Positions 10,454 through 21,551 of a DNA stretch of 64,000 nt are shown here, piece after piece. Location of the stretch: positions 1 through 64,000 of the forward strand of contig NZ_JAMZDE010000007.1 in the NCBI RefSeq assembly GCF_024159085.1, written 5' to 3'. Every line of letters begins with the position of its first letter. The stretch's first letter is position 1. Source of the stretch: Idiomarina rhizosphaerae. GTDB taxonomy: Bacteria > Pseudomonadota > Gammaproteobacteria > Enterobacterales > Alteromonadaceae. Both the position numbers and the translations under genes were made by a program. The notes under the pieces were generated by a model. The model was given only the letters and a program-made list of their open reading frames with translations. It did no database searches and was not told the origin of the DNA.

Positions 10454-11581
10454 ATGTTAATTGGTGTACCAAAAGAGATTAAAAACCACGAATACCGTAT
10501 CGGCTTAACTCCTGCTGCTGTGCGTGAATATGTGGAAAATGGCCATGACGTCATCATTGAAAATAACGGTGGTGCAGCAATTGGTTTCACAAACGAACAA
10601 TACATGGAAGCCGGCGCAACTATTATTGATACACCAGAAGAGATTTTTTCGCGAGCCGACATGATCGTTAAAGTAAAAGAGCCTCAGCCAAACGAATGCA
10701 AAATGCTTCGCGAAGGCCAGATTCTTTATACTTTCCTTCACTTAGCACCGGATCCAACTCAAACTGAGTTACTGGGTAAAGCCGGTTGTACTGCCATTGC
10801 TTACGAAACCGTCACCGATAACCGTAACGGTTTGCCTCTTTTAGCACCGATGAGTGAAGTTGCCGGTCGTATGTCAATTCAGGCAGGCGCGCATTACTTA
10901 GAGAAAGCACACGGCGGCAGCGGCACATTATTAGGTGGCGTTCCGGGCGTAGCGCCTGGCAAAGTGCTTATCATTGGCGGCGGTGTTGTTGGTACTAACG
11001 CGGCAAAAATGGCTATTGGTCTGGGTGCTGAAGTCACTATTTTGGATCGTTCTCTGCCTCGTTTACGCGAACTGGACGACATTTTCGCAGGTCGTGTACA
11101 GACAGTTTATTCTACTGTTGATGCTATTGATAAATACTCTCGTGAAGCCGATTTAGTTGTGGGGGCGGTTCTTATTCCGGGCGCCGCAGCACCTAAACTG
11201 CTGACACGTGAGAACATCAGCAACATGAAACCGGGTTCTGTACTGGTTGATGTTGCAATTGACCAGGGCGGCTGCTTTGAAACCTCAAAGGCAACGACGC
11301 ATCAGGATCCTGTTTACATTATTGATGATGTGGTTCACTACTGTGTCGCGAACATGCCGGGCGGTGTGGCGCGTACCTCTACTATTGCACTGAACAATGC
11401 AACCTTGCCTTATGGTATTGCTCTGGCAAACAAAGGCGTGAAAGCCATGCTAGAAAATGAGCACCTGTTACGCGGCCTGAACATGCACAAAGGTAAAATT
11501 ACCTACAAAGCTATTCACGATGACCTCGGCCAGAAACTAGGTCTGGATTACCAGGACCCACGCGAAGCGCTTCAGGCGTAA
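10454..11581 (+). CDS. ald: Alanine dehydrogenase
   Basis: A 375-residue NAD-dependent L-alanine dehydrogenase (alanine to pyruvate and ammonia). The N-terminal signature [20 protein letters not shown] is typical. The catalytic Lys lies in [11 protein letters not shown] and the catalytic His in [10 protein letters not shown]. The Rossmann domain shows [23 protein letters not shown] with the acidic NAD-ribose residue in ILDRS. It supports use of alanine as a carbon and nitrogen source. It is followed by a strong terminator and is divergent from lrp. Confidence 0.97.
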   Translation: MLIGVPKEIKNHEYRIGLTPAAVREYVENGHDVIIENNGGAAIGFTNEQYMEAGATIIDTPEEIFSRADMIVKVKEPQPNECKMLREGQILYTFLHLAPDPTQTELLGKAGCTAIAYETVTDNRNGLPLLAPMSEVAGRMSIQAGAHYLEKAHGGSGTLLGGVPGVAPGKVLIIGGGVVGTNAAKMAIGLGAEVTILDRSLPRLRELDDIFAGRVQTVYSTVDAIDKYSREADLVVGAVLIPGAAAPKLLTRENISNMKPGSVLVDVAIDQGGCFETSKATTHQDPVYIIDDVVHYCVANMPGGVARTSTIALNNATLPYGIALANKGVKAMLENEHLLRGLNMHKGKITYKAIHDDLGQKLGLDYQDPREALQA

Positions 11582-11598
11582 TATCAGGTTTTCTGAAT

Positions 11599-11630
11599 AA
11601 GCCCGTGAACAAAAGTTTGCGGGCTTTTTT
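11599..11630 (+). terminator. Rho-independent terminator after ald
   Basis: AAGCCCGTGAAC pairs with GTTTGCGGGCTT across an AAAA loop (two G-U pairs) and is followed by a T run. Confidence 0.88.
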
Positions 11631-11686
11631 ATTGGCAGTTCTTGTCCGCCAAGCTTGTAAACCCTACAATCAATCCCCATAGCTAA

Positions 11687-12685
<999 letters not shown>

Positions 12686-12694
12686 TCTTTTAAC

Positions 12695-13405
12695 GTGATT
12701 GTTCAGCTTGATCCGGCATCAATAAGTTTTCCACCCGCAGCGACAGCTTTGCATGAGCCCAATGGGCTACTCGCTGTCGGTGGAGATTTATCGCCGGGTC
12801 GACTGATACACGCTTATCAACAAGGTATATTTCCCTGGTTTTCGGAAAATGATCCAATTCTGTGGTGGTCCCCTAATCCCAGAGCCGTATTCTTCCCCGA
12901 CCAAATCCATACTAGCCGCTCTTTGGCTAAAACCAACCGTAAGCCAAACTGGCAAATGAGCATCAATTGTAACTTTGTTGAAGTGGTTCGGGCCTGTGCA
13001 GACGAGCGCGCCGACAAGGAAGGTACCTGGATAACGGAAGAGATGATTGAAGCTTACTGCAAGCTTCATCAGTTAGGTCATGCACATTCGGTCGAAATTT
13101 GGTTCGACAATGAGCTTGCAGGCGGTTTGTACGGTATTTCAGTTGGCCGTGCTTTTTGTGGGGAAAGTATGTTTCACTACAAAACCGACGCGTCAAAAAT
13201 TGCCTTGTTGCGTTTCGCTCAGTACTTTAAAAAGCATGGCGGCCAGCTAATTGATTGTCAGGTAGGAAATCCGCATTTATTTTCATTAGGTGCTGTTAAC
13301 CTTCATCGGGAACGTTTTTTAATGAAGCTCAATATTGCGCAACAACAAAAGATGCCGGATACCTTTTGGCAAGCTCGTGAGTTTTCTCATTCTGGAGAAC
13401 TCTAG
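12695..13405 (+). CDS. aat: Leucyl/phenylalanyl-tRNA-protein transferase
   Basis: A 236-residue GNAT-fold enzyme that adds Leu or Phe to proteins with N-terminal Lys or Arg, making N-degrons for ClpS-ClpAP. Family motifs are GLLAVGGDLSPGRLIHAYQQGIFPWF (split by a few residues), WWSPNPRAVFFP and GESMFH. Translation starts at a GTG. The last base of its stop overlaps the GTG of bpt. It belongs to an N-degron cluster with bpt, clpA and clpS. Confidence 0.96.
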   Translation: MIVQLDPASISFPPAATALHEPNGLLAVGGDLSPGRLIHAYQQGIFPWFSENDPILWWSPNPRAVFFPDQIHTSRSLAKTNRKPNWQMSINCNFVEVVRACADERADKEGTWITEEMIEAYCKLHQLGHAHSVEIWFDNELAGGLYGISVGRAFCGESMFHYKTDASKIALLRFAQYFKKHGGQLIDCQVGNPHLFSLGAVNLHRERFLMKLNIAQQQKMPDTFWQAREFSHSGEL

Positions 13406-14133
13406 TGCAGTTTGGCGTGACGAAAGAAAGCCAGTGTCACTACTTAACCGACCAGGAAGAGCGACTTGTTGTTGCCCTGCCTAATGATCTTGAAAGCCTT
13501 AATGCAGACGCGTATCAGCAACTCATGCAATACGGTTTCCGCCGCAGCCATAATGACGTTTACCGTCCTCACTGCCGGCTCTGTAGTGCTTGTCAGTCGC
13601 TACGTGTGGTCGTGCCTGAATTTCGCTTTAGTAAAAACCAAAAACGAATTCTAAAAAAGAATGACGACTTAACGCTGCAGATTAAACAGCAGCCGGAAGC
13701 CGAATACAGTCAATTGTTTTCACAGTTCATTGAATCACGACACGCGGATGGAGAAATGTATCCACCCGACCCGGACAAATTCTGGAACTGGATAGATTGC
13801 GACTGGTTAACTCCTGAGTTATTAGAGTGGCGCAATGCCAGCAATGAGTTAATGATAGTTTCGATAGTTGATCGCACTGCTGACGCAATGTCTGCGGTTT
13901 ATACCTTTTTTCATCCCGATGAGGAAAAACGTTCGCCGGGTACCTTCGCTGTATTAGAAATGATTCGATTGGCTCAGGAACGAGAAGTTGCCAGACTCTA
14001 TTTGGGTTACCAAATTGATGACTGCAAAAAAATGAATTATAAGACTCGATTTGCCCCATATGAACGACTGGTTGGCAATCATTGGAAAAAAGAGCTAAAA
14101 TCGCACACACTTAAAGCTCAAAACAAAGATTAG
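13405..14133 (+). CDS. bpt: Aspartate/glutamate leucyltransferase (Bpt)
   Basis: A 242-residue ATE1-like transferase that adds Leu to proteins with N-terminal Asp or Glu. The N-terminal cysteine cluster of the ATE family is visible as HCRLCSACQSLRV, and FRRSHNDVYRPHC precedes it. The C-terminal GNAT-like part contains YLGYQIDDCKKMNYKTRFAPYE. The GTG start overlaps the aat stop, implying coupling. It is often annotated as arginyltransferase, but bacterial Bpt enzymes transfer leucine. Confidence 0.93.
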   Translation: MQFGVTKESQCHYLTDQEERLVVALPNDLESLNADAYQQLMQYGFRRSHNDVYRPHCRLCSACQSLRVVVPEFRFSKNQKRILKKNDDLTLQIKQQPEAEYSQLFSQFIESRHADGEMYPPDPDKFWNWIDCDWLTPELLEWRNASNELMIVSIVDRTADAMSAVYTFFHPDEEKRSPGTFAVLEMIRLAQEREVARLYLGYQIDDCKKMNYKTRFAPYERLVGNHWKKELKSHTLKAQNKD

Positions 14134-14361
<228 letters not shown>

Positions 14362-14376
14362 TCCGCACTGAGGATT

Positions 14377-14413
14377 AAAAAAACCGGCTTCATTTAATGA
14401 GCCGGTTTTTTCA
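14377..14413. terminator. Bidirectional terminator between infA and clpA
   Basis: AAAAAACCGGCTTCATT pairs with AATGAGCCGGTTTTTT. The T runs on both strands serve infA and the convergent clpA. Confidence 0.9.
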
Positions 14414-14430
14414 TTTCTGCCGAAGGCTTA

Positions 14431-16701
14431 TTAACCTTCGACGGTCTCGTTCTTGCTGTCGTAATCGAATTGCAGTCCGTCCTTGCCATCAGCAGTCACT
14501 TTCACGCTGCCGCCACTGGCCAGTTTCCCGAACAGAATTTCGTTGGCTAAGGTTTTCTTCAAGTGTTCCTGAATAACCCGACTCATTGGACGGGCTCCCA
14601 TTTCCTTGTCGTAGCCTTTTTCTGCAATCCAGGCATGAGCAGAAGGGTCAACCTCAAGCGATACGCCTTTTTTATCTAACTGAGCCTGCAGTTCACAAAT
14701 AAATTTATCGACAACTTGTTCCAGTACTTCCGGTGTCAGATGGTTAAACCAGACAATACCATCCAGGCGGTTACGAAACTCTGGTGTGAAAATATTATTA
14801 ATTTCAGCCAGCGCATCGAAGCTATGATCCTGCTGCTTAAAGCCAATAGACTTACGCACAGTTTCACGAACGCCCGCGTTGGTTGTCATAACAATAATCA
14901 CATTACGGAAGTCAGCCTTACGGCCGTTATTGTCCGTTAAGGTACCGTTATCCATCACCTGCAACAGTATGTTAAATACATCGCTGTGGGCTTTTTCCAG
15001 CTCATCTAACAGCAACACACAATGTGGTTGCTTAATAACGGCGTCGGTCAATAAACCGCCCTGCTCATATCCTACATAACCCGGAGGCGCACCAATTAGG
15101 CGGCTGACCGCATGGCGCTCCATGTATTCCGACATGTCAAAGCGCACCAGATCAATGCCCATGGCTTTCGCCAGTTGCTGCGTTACCTCGGTTTTACCAA
15201 CACCTGTTGGTCCGGCAAAAATAAACGAACCTATTGGCTGATTATCATTGGCAAGACCTGAACGTGACAACCGAATAGCGCCAGTAAGTTTGTCGATGGC
15301 TTCATCCTGACCAAACACCACCATTTTCAAATTGCGATCCAGCTGCTTCAGTAAGTCCTGGTCGGACCGAGAAACAGACTGTTCCGGAATACGGGCTATC
15401 TTAGCGATAATGGTTTCAATATCAGAAACACCAACGGTCTTACGGCGCTTAGATGGCGGTAGCAAACGCTGAGAGGCTCCGGCTTCGTCCATTACGTCAA
15501 TGGCTTTATCGGGCAAATGGCGCTCATTAATGTATTTAGCAGAAAGCTCCGCTGCCGCTTTAATAGCCGGTTGCGTATAACGAATACCATGATGGCTTTC
15601 GTAGCGTTCTTTCAAGCCCATTAGAATCTTAGTGGTGTCTTCTACAGAAGGCTCAACCACATCCACTTTCTGGAAGCGACGAACCAACGCTCTGTCTTTT
15701 TCAAAAACATTTTTGAATTCATTATAAGTAGTGGAGCCAATGCACTTAAGCTGACCACTTGAAAGCAATGGCTTAATCAAGTTAGATGCATCTAAAACGC
15801 CGCCGCTGGCAGCGCCGGCACCAATAATGGTATGAATTTCATCAATAAACAGAATAGCGTGTTCTTTTTCTTGCAGCTCTTTTAAAAGCATTTTAAAGCG
15901 CTTTTCAAAGTCGCCACGGTATTTTGTGCCCGCCAGCAGGTCGCCCATGTCCAGTGAATAGATGGTGGCATCCGCAAGTATCTCCGGTACTTCACCTTTA
16001 ATAATGCGATAAGCCAGACCTTCTGCAATAGCAGTTTTACCCACACCGGCTTCGCCGACTAACAACGGATTATTCTTACGACGGCGGCAAAGAATTTGCG
16101 CACACCGTTCCAGCTCAAAATCGCGTCCAATTAGAGGGTCAATTTTGCCTTCCTTTGCCTGTACATTAAGATTGGCACAAAAGCGCTTTAAGTAGCTCTC
16201 TTGCTCTTCGCCACCCTTAACGGCCTCTTCTTCCGCCATTTCTTCGTCCATAGGCTCATCGTCATCGATACGAGAAATACCATGAGAAATGAAGTTAACG
16301 ATATCCAGTCGGGTAATATCGTTTTTACTTAGCAGATAGACGGCTTGAGATTCCTGTTCGCTGAAAATGGCAACCAATACATTGGCGCCCGTTACCTCAG
16401 CGTTACCGGATGACTGAACATGAAATACCGCACGCTGCAAAACTCGCTGAAAACCAAGCGTAGGTTGAGTGTCCGGACTTTCTTCTTCCGGACCAAACAG
16501 CGGCGTACTGCGGTCAATATAACTTAACAGTTCTTCTTTCAGTTGTTGAAAGTTTGCCCCACAAGCTCGAAGCGCTTCAGATGCATCAGGGTTATCCAGT
16601 AATGCAATTAGCAAGTGTTCAACTGTCATCAATTCATGATTACGTTCGCGCGCTAGCCGAAACGCATCGTTTAGCGTTAATTCAAGGGCTTTATTCAACA
16701 T
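14431..16701 (-). CDS. clpA: ATP-dependent Clp protease ATP-binding subunit ClpA
   Basis: A 756-residue Hsp100 unfoldase that feeds ClpP. An N-terminal double Clp repeat (1-145) binds ClpS. Two AAA+ modules follow, with Walker [14 protein letters not shown] and [13 protein letters not shown] and Walker [15 protein letters not shown] and [11 protein letters not shown]. An IGF/IGL-type loop reads SIGFKQQ. The start at 16701 ([10 protein letters not shown]) is chosen because AAGGAG lies 7 bases upstream and it matches the family N-terminus; an upstream start at 16722 would add seven residues. clpS lies just upstream. Confidence 0.97.
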   Translation of the reverse strand: MLNKALELTLNDAFRLARERNHELMTVEHLLIALLDNPDASEALRACGANFQQLKEELLSYIDRSTPLFGPEEESPDTQPTLGFQRVLQRAVFHVQSSGNAEVTGANVLVAIFSEQESQAVYLLSKNDITRLDIVNFISHGISRIDDDEPMDEEMAEEEAVKGGEEQESYLKRFCANLNVQAKEGKIDPLIGRDFELERCAQILCRRRKNNPLLVGEAGVGKTAIAEGLAYRIIKGEVPEILADATIYSLDMGDLLAGTKYRGDFEKRFKMLLKELQEKEHAILFIDEIHTIIGAGAASGGVLDASNLIKPLLSSGQLKCIGSTTYNEFKNVFEKDRALVRRFQKVDVVEPSVEDTTKILMGLKERYESHHGIRYTQPAIKAAAELSAKYINERHLPDKAIDVMDEAGASQRLLPPSKRRKTVGVSDIETIIAKIARIPEQSVSRSDQDLLKQLDRNLKMVVFGQDEAIDKLTGAIRLSRSGLANDNQPIGSFIFAGPTGVGKTEVTQQLAKAMGIDLVRFDMSEYMERHAVSRLIGAPPGYVGYEQGGLLTDAVIKQPHCVLLLDELEKAHSDVFNILLQVMDNGTLTDNNGRKADFRNVIIVMTTNAGVRETVRKSIGFKQQDHSFDALAEINNIFTPEFRNRLDGIVWFNHLTPEVLEQVVDKFICELQAQLDKKGVSLEVDPSAHAWIAEKGYDKEMGARPMSRVIQEHLKKTLANEILFGKLASGGSVKVTADGKDGLQFDYDSKNETVEG

Positions 16702-16728
16702 AGACCACTCCTTACCAGCCAACCCGGA

Positions 16729-17037
16729 TCATTCTTGCTCCATGGTACACAATAATGGATGCTGATTTTCCCGAGCATACTGATTTACCTGTACTACTTT
16801 AGTTTCGGCGATTTCCGCAGAATATACACCGCAAACGGCCTTTCCTTTATAATGCACCTGTAACATGGTGTCCGTGGCGCGCTCCTGATCCATCTTAAAA
16901 AATCTCATCAATACTTCAATCACAAAATCCATAGGGGTGTAATCGTCATTATTAATAATGACCTTATACATGGATGGTGGCTTGAGCTCCTGCTTTTCCT
17001 CTGTATCGCTAAGGTGCTGGTGATCAAACTGACTCAT
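16729..17037 (-). CDS. clpS: ClpS adaptor (N-end rule recognition)
   Basis: A 102-residue adaptor that captures N-terminal Leu, Phe, Trp and Tyr and delivers them to ClpA. The core reads [23 protein letters not shown], with Asn and the Asp-Asp of the N-degron pocket, then [20 protein letters not shown]. The flexible N-terminal extension (about 20 residues) required for delivery is present. It lies 27 bases upstream of the preferred clpA start, so the two are co-transcribed. Confidence 0.96.
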   Translation of the reverse strand: MSQFDHQHLSDTEEKQELKPPSMYKVIINNDDYTPMDFVIEVLMRFFKMDQERATDTMLQVHYKGKAVCGVYSAEIAETKVVQVNQYARENQHPLLCTMEQE

Positions 17038-17137
17038 TTATTAACAACCTGCCATAATAATAGTTTTAAATTTACCAGAAAATAGAAAAAAACAACCAAA
17101 ATATTAACAACCAAGGTTATTTTTTGAACTTTAGGGC

Positions 17138-17165
17138 TTGACTAATCACTCACGTCACCTAGAGT
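17138..17165 (+). promoter_or_regulatory. Probable promoter of cspD
   Basis: TTGACT (17138-17143) and TAGAGT (17160-17165) are separated by 16 bases. This implies a leader of roughly 80 bases before the ATG at 17255, as often seen for csp-type genes. The call is from consensus resemblance only. Confidence 0.4.
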
Positions 17166-17254
17166 TAAACATGGTGCTAAATCGGCGATTTTTCAAGCCA
17201 CCGCACCTAATAATAATAAACTATCTATCTGTTGCAGAAGAAGGATGTAGAAGT

Positions 17255-17470
17255 ATGGCTACCGGAAAAGTCAAATGGTTCAATAATTCGAAGGGCTTCG
17301 GCTTTATCGAAAGCGAGGACCGCGAAGGTGATATTTTCGCTCACTATTCAACCATTGAGATGGAAGGCTATCGCACACTTAAAGCGGGGCAACCCGTAGA
17401 GTTTGAACTCGAAGAAGGCCCTAAAGGTTTGCATGCCAACAACATTGTTCCCGGTGCTGCCGATAAATAA
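17255..17470 (+). CDS. cspD: Cold-shock-domain protein CspD
   Basis: A 71-residue single CSD protein with RNP1 KGFGFIE and RNP2 DIFAHYS. The start at 17255 (MATGKVKWFNNSKGFGFI) has GAAGGA upstream and matches the family; the longer open frame from 17138 is leader. FAHYSTIEMEGYRTLKAGQPVEFE resembles CspD, a replication inhibitor, more than CspA, and position next to clpS-clpA is the classical cspD location. Growth-phase control is inferred from the family. Confidence 0.9.
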   Translation: MATGKVKWFNNSKGFGFIESEDREGDIFAHYSTIEMEGYRTLKAGQPVEFELEEGPKGLHANNIVPGAADK

Positions 17471-17502
17471 CATCGGCTAAACCAAACAATTTAAGTACTT
17501 TC

Positions 17503-17527
17503 AAAACGCCGGCTTGTCCGGCGTTTT
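17503..17527. terminator. Bidirectional terminator between cspD and yejK
   Basis: AAAACGCCGG-cttgt-CCGGCGTTTT has A/T runs on both sides and serves the convergent cspD and yejK. Confidence 0.85.
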
Positions 17528-17547
17528 AATTTACTTAATCACATCAA

Positions 17548-18591
17548 CTAACTATCTATACCAAAATAACGCCGTAATTGATCACGTAAATTTGGCGGCG
17601 TACCATTAATTGTTAATGTATCCGTCGCAGCATCGTAATGCACTCTCTCTCCCAGAGCCGTGTGATCAAAGCCAACGCTGACGCCTCCGCCTTGTCCCTG
17701 AAACTTAACCAACTTGCGTAATGTCGACTTATCAGCCGGAAAATCATCGACTAATTCACGAGAATTCTGTTCAGCAAAATCCTTTGAGAAACTCTCGAAG
17801 CTTTTTTCTACCGGGTACTGCTCTGCAAATTGCTCTGATAGATCTTTAATCTTTACTGTGTCGCCCTGCTTCCATTGATCGTCACAATACTCATAAGCCG
17901 CTTTATTCAGGGCCTGGCGTTGTTCCGTTTCCAGTTCAGACTGTTTTGCATATTCTTGTACAGAATCGACTAACTGTTGTGTGTGAGCTTTTGAATTCAA
18001 ACGCTCAGTACAGCCCAGAAAATCCAGGAAGAAGTCTGAAACCTTGCGGCCGGCGCGTCCTTTAATAAAGGAAATATACCGCTCACTTTCCGGAGATGTT
18101 TTCCACTCGGTTAAGTCAATACGAGCCGCCAATTGCACTTTCGTTATATCTAACTGCGACGAACGGTCAACAGCCAGCTCGGGGTTTATTGTTACCCCTT
18201 CTTTAACGGGCAAGAAGCAGACCAATAAATACTCGGTGCTAATATGCTGGTAGCGGGTGACTAACAAAAAGCCCGCTTCTAACAAATTATAGTTTTGCAG
18301 TTGTTCCAGCAATAGCTTGGCAGACTGCTGGCTGAATTCGACAAAGTCCAGTTGCCCGTCATACCAGGAGGTTAAATGCTCAGGAAAAGGACCGGGTTCC
18401 CCTTCTTCTTCGTCTTTAAGAAAACTCGCATAACCTTTTGCCGGTTTGCTGGTATACACATCCGTTAATTCAACTAACAAATCGTGCAACTGGTCATCTT
18501 CGGTTAATGCCGAAGGAGCCAGCCGAAGCCCGACTTGTCCGTCATTTTGATAAAACTGGTGAATAATGCTTTCTTCTATCCGCAATTGCAT
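17548..18591 (-). CDS. yejK: Nucleoid-associated protein YejK (NdpA)
   Basis: A 347-residue protein of the 37-kD nucleoid-associated family. Recognisable parts are the N-terminus MQLRIEESIIHQFYQNDG, the middle RYISFIKGRAGRKVSDFFLDFLGC and the C-terminal GVSVGFDHTALGERVHYD. It binds DNA and has been linked to topoisomerase IV in E. coli. It is divergent from a yejM homologue as in E. coli, but the small yejL gene that normally begins the opposite operon is missing from the 67-base gap. Confidence 0.93.
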   Translation of the reverse strand: MQLRIEESIIHQFYQNDGQVGLRLAPSALTEDDQLHDLLVELTDVYTSKPAKGYASFLKDEEEGEPGPFPEHLTSWYDGQLDFVEFSQQSAKLLLEQLQNYNLLEAGFLLVTRYQHISTEYLLVCFLPVKEGVTINPELAVDRSSQLDITKVQLAARIDLTEWKTSPESERYISFIKGRAGRKVSDFFLDFLGCTERLNSKAHTQQLVDSVQEYAKQSELETEQRQALNKAAYEYCDDQWKQGDTVKIKDLSEQFAEQYPVEKSFESFSKDFAEQNSRELVDDFPADKSTLRKLVKFQGQGGGVSVGFDHTALGERVHYDAATDTLTINGTPPNLRDQLRRYFGIDS

Positions 18592-18658
18592 AACGGGGAC
18601 TATCCTTGCTGTTTTGCTGTGTTACTATAATGCCATTGTAACACGGGACTGACGAACG

Positions 18659-20293
18659 ATGGGAAAGTACCAACGTAGGGATAAAATTGCCCGATTAATA
18701 AGCTGGGGACATTGGTTTACCTTTGCCAATATCATCCTTTGCCTGTTTATTGGACTTTTGTATATTGAAGCGGCCCCGAAGCCATCTACGGCTATCGGTA
18801 ATCTCTACATGCTTGTCAGCTGGATAGGTCACTTTGCCTTCCTGCCTTTCGTATTCTTCATAATTCTGATATTCCCATTCTGCCTGATAGTACCTTACTC
18901 CAAAATATTACGTGGTTTTGCAGCCCTGATAGCCTCATTCGGGCTGATAGCACTTATCGCCGATGCACTGTTCTTTCGTCAGTACGGGTATCATTTAAAT
19001 ACCTATTCTATGGCGCAAATGACCCGCGATGCAGAAGCGGTTTTCACAGGGGCAAGTTTCGTTATTATTTCCGGTGTTCTGTTAGGTTTCTTACTGACTG
19101 TCGGAATACAGCTGCTACTGGCTAACCTCGCCTGGAAACGTCTGGAAGACTTGCAACAGCGAAAAATCGGCGCTCCGGTTACGGCTATTTTCCTTTTATG
19201 CTTTTTCGTTAGCCACAGTATTCATGTTTGGGCTGACGCAGTGTTGTACGATCCTATTACCCAACAAGACGATATGTTTCCGTTGTCCTATCCAACAACA
19301 GCTAAAACATTAATGGCTAAGCATGGAGTCATTGATGTTGAAAGCTACCAGGCCAGACAACAAATGCTGATGGCTACCGATAAAATAAGGCTTAAATATC
19401 CTCAGCACCCGCTTTTGTGCTCTAAAATAGATTCTCAGCAATCAACAACTCTGATTCTATTTGAGCGCAGCAGTAGCAACATTCAGAAAGAACTGGAAAC
19501 TCTGGCAGCCAAGCATCAACTAGAGCGACCTGAGCTTAAACTCTTGGCTCATCCGAACCGCGACGGCGGATTATTTCAGGTGCTTTATGGCTTGCCCGAC
19601 TTTTATCAGGAGTCCATTGAGCGACAGCAGCTGAAACCCGCCTACCTTAAGCCACTTAACGACTTTAATTTTGATGTGCGCTGGTATCACAGTGAAAACT
19701 GGGACAACTCTCTGAGTTTGAGTCAGTTCCACCCTGACTGGCAAAGCCAGGAGCTGGCAGAGTTTAGCGCTCATCCTAAAAACCAAATTAATGTCATTTT
19801 AATTGCTGAAGACGATATTTCTACTTTAGATAAAGTGCTTCAGCAAACCGGAGACCAACAATTGCTGCTCACGGCCTTGTCTCCTGCGCAAAGTGAAGAG
19901 TTATTGGGTAACAAGCAATTCGCGCTTGAAAACATGCAGGTTCCCCTTTGGCAGCGAAACTACCAGTTGGCAGACCAACCTATTGCCGGACTTATGGATT
20001 TGGTTCCAACCATGCTGGAAGATCGTATCTCCTGCGCTGGTTCTCATAAAAACTACACCAATGGGGAAAGCTTGCAGACATCTCAGCGTCGCTGGCCGCT
20101 GGTTGAAACCTACAGTCCTTACATTGTTATTTACGACCAGAAAGAGATTACGATTTTAGATAACAGTGGTCAGTTTAGCGTATACAGCAGCAGCGATTTT
20201 GAACTGAAAAAACAGGCCGAGCCTCCCGTTCCGGTGCTTATCGACGCCCTGAAAGATTTAAAACGCTTTAGCGAAACTGAAAACAAGGAGTAA
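18659..20293 (+). CDS. yejM: YejM/PbgA/LapC-like inner-membrane protein (DUF3413 + sulfatase-like)
   Basis: A 544-residue protein with five N-terminal membrane segments (DUF3413, about 15-190), then a periplasmic domain. In E. coli this protein controls LpxC turnover and LPS supply through LapB and FtsH. The C-terminus (NYTNGESLQTSQRRWPLVET, then TILDNSGQFSVYSSSDFE) aligns with the E. coli end. The sulfatase-like domain is shortened and drifted: where E. coli has a Ser/Thr-rich stretch before NGIFGLFYG, this protein reads AHPNRDGGLFQVLYGL, so the hydrolase nucleophile position is not preserved. yejL is absent. tRNA-Pro follows, as at proL in E. coli. Confidence 0.82.
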   Translation: MGKYQRRDKIARLISWGHWFTFANIILCLFIGLLYIEAAPKPSTAIGNLYMLVSWIGHFAFLPFVFFIILIFPFCLIVPYSKILRGFAALIASFGLIALIADALFFRQYGYHLNTYSMAQMTRDAEAVFTGASFVIISGVLLGFLLTVGIQLLLANLAWKRLEDLQQRKIGAPVTAIFLLCFFVSHSIHVWADAVLYDPITQQDDMFPLSYPTTAKTLMAKHGVIDVESYQARQQMLMATDKIRLKYPQHPLLCSKIDSQQSTTLILFERSSSNIQKELETLAAKHQLERPELKLLAHPNRDGGLFQVLYGLPDFYQESIERQQLKPAYLKPLNDFNFDVRWYHSENWDNSLSLSQFHPDWQSQELAEFSAHPKNQINVILIAEDDISTLDKVLQQTGDQQLLLTALSPAQSEELLGNKQFALENMQVPLWQRNYQLADQPIAGLMDLVPTMLEDRISCAGSHKNYTNGESLQTSQRRWPLVETYSPYIVIYDQKEITILDNSGQFSVYSSSDFELKKQAEPPVPVLIDALKDLKRFSETENKE

Positions 20294-20379
20294 TTGTCGA
20301 AAATAGCAGCAGTTGAGCGTCTGAGAGCGTGTTGAGGCTTGCTAATTCGGCTTAATCCAGTAACATAGCAGTCCTCGGT

Positions 20380-20456
20380 CGGCGTGTGGCGCAGCTTGGT
20401 AGCGCACTGTCATGGGGTGTCAGGGGTCGGAGGTTCAAATCCTCTCACGCCGACCA
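20380..20456 (+). tRNA. proL: tRNA-Pro (anticodon GGG)
   Basis: A 77-nt tRNA with encoded CCA. The acceptor stem CGGCGTG/CACGCCG is perfect. The anticodon arm CTGTC-ATGGGGT-GTCAG places GGG as the anticodon, and the T-T opposition in this stem also occurs in E. coli proL. The T arm reads GGTTCAAATCC. It follows yejM, conserving the yejM-proL order of E. coli. Confidence 0.95.
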
Positions 20457-20487
20457 ATTCTTCTTCTGGTAACACTCAATAAAGCAT

Positions 20488-21543
20488 TCATTGGTTCCAT
20501 TCGGGTAAGCTAAGCTGCTCTCCCATTTCGGTTGCCACTCGCCAGTAACCTCCTCTGGCAGAACCTTTTCGAATTAATACCCCTTGTTCTTTCAATTTAG
20601 AAATGTGTTTTTCTACCGCGCGCGACGAAATATTCAACACTTCAGCGACTCTGGCGGCACTCCATTCGGGTTGCTCATTTAATAGCCTAAGTACCATGTT
20701 TCGTGTACTCATCCCCGAATATCGACTTTTACCCGAACCGTTATCCGAACCTAACGGCGAACTTTTTACCGAACTCACTGCCATTTCACTGGAAAAATCA
20801 TGCAAAATATTCGCCTCTTCCAGCACTGCAGCTTTGTCTTTTTCCTCTTTCAATGTGGTTGAAATACTCTGTTGCAAACAATCCAGAATAAACTCAACCA
20901 TAAGACCTCTGTCATTTTCACTAATTGAGCGTCGCAAGCAATCAAGATATTCGTCTTTGTTGAATTTAAAAGTTTGTTCAAAGCTTAACCAGGCAACTGC
21001 CGGATGCCATTTAGCAAGAATGAGGCTAAACCAAAGTCTGCCAACACAACCGTTGGCAACAGAAAACGGCTGAACAAATTCGAACTGCTGTAAAAAAATA
21101 GCGGCTTTAATTAAAGGGTGTTCGTTACTTTCGTCTAACCAGGACAATAGACTTCTTACCGATTTCCCGGCCTGCCCCGCAGGAGCAGTCATATGAACCA
21201 GTTTGTTGTTTCGGTAAACGCCCATTCCCGTTGCACGATAGCTTCCGGCACTAGGCGTTACTGCGGCACAAATCATCTGGTGAGCGTTTTTAAGATCCGA
21301 CTCCGAATGTAAATCCCATTCATCCAGCTTTTTATAGGCTTCGTCTAAACGAATACCCTCTAGCGGTTGTGACTGCTCATCCATACCGACCGACGCATGA
21401 GCTTTAATTGGCAGTTGTTGAGACTTAAAATCTTCTAAATTGCTTTTACCGGATTCAAGTAATGCTAACCAACGGCCAAAGTCGGTGCTTATTTGCGCCA
21501 CTAAATTCACGCATTTACTGGTAATCAAATAATCTGCTGCCAT
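20488..21543 (-). CDS. Fic-fold protein with degenerate active site and C-terminal winged helix
   Basis: A 351-residue protein with a Fic-like core (about 85-225) and a C-terminal winged helix-turn-helix (about 280-345, ARVAEVLNISSRAVEKHISKL). Active Fic enzymes carry HPFx(D/E)GNGRxxR; here residues 158-169 read QPFSVANGCVGR, so the catalytic His is Gln (codon CAG), and the acidic residue, the first Gly and the first Arg are replaced. The inhibitory motif (S/T)xxxE(G/N) appears intact as SQPLEG (58-63). AMP transfer by the usual mechanism is therefore unlikely, and a DNA-binding regulatory role is inferred. An inverted repeat lies just before the ATG. No antitoxin-like partner gene is adjacent. 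Confidence 0.8.
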   Translation of the reverse strand: MAADYLITSKCVNLVAQISTDFGRWLALLESGKSNLEDFKSQQLPIKAHASVGMDEQSQPLEGIRLDEAYKKLDEWDLHSESDLKNAHQMICAAVTPSAGSYRATGMGVYRNNKLVHMTAPAGQAGKSVRSLLSWLDESNEHPLIKAAIFLQQFEFVQPFSVANGCVGRLWFSLILAKWHPAVAWLSFEQTFKFNKDEYLDCLRRSISENDRGLMVEFILDCLQQSISTTLKEEKDKAAVLEEANILHDFSSEMAVSSVKSSPLGSDNGSGKSRYSGMSTRNMVLRLLNEQPEWSAARVAEVLNISSRAVEKHISKLKEQGVLIRKGSARGGYWRVATEMGEQLSLPEWNQ

Positions 21544-21551
21544 TTATTATT

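Noticed and set aside
10505-10741. ORF antisense to ald
   Set aside because: A shadow frame inside a conserved gene, with no ribosome site or family resemblance.
17138-17254. N-terminal extension of CspD
   Set aside because: The added residues do not match the family, and the ATG at 17255 has a good ribosome site and begins the cold-shock domain.
20488-21543. Active Fic AMPylator or Fic/Doc toxin-antitoxin module
   Set aside because: The catalytic His and other motif residues are replaced and no antitoxin-sized gene is adjacent.
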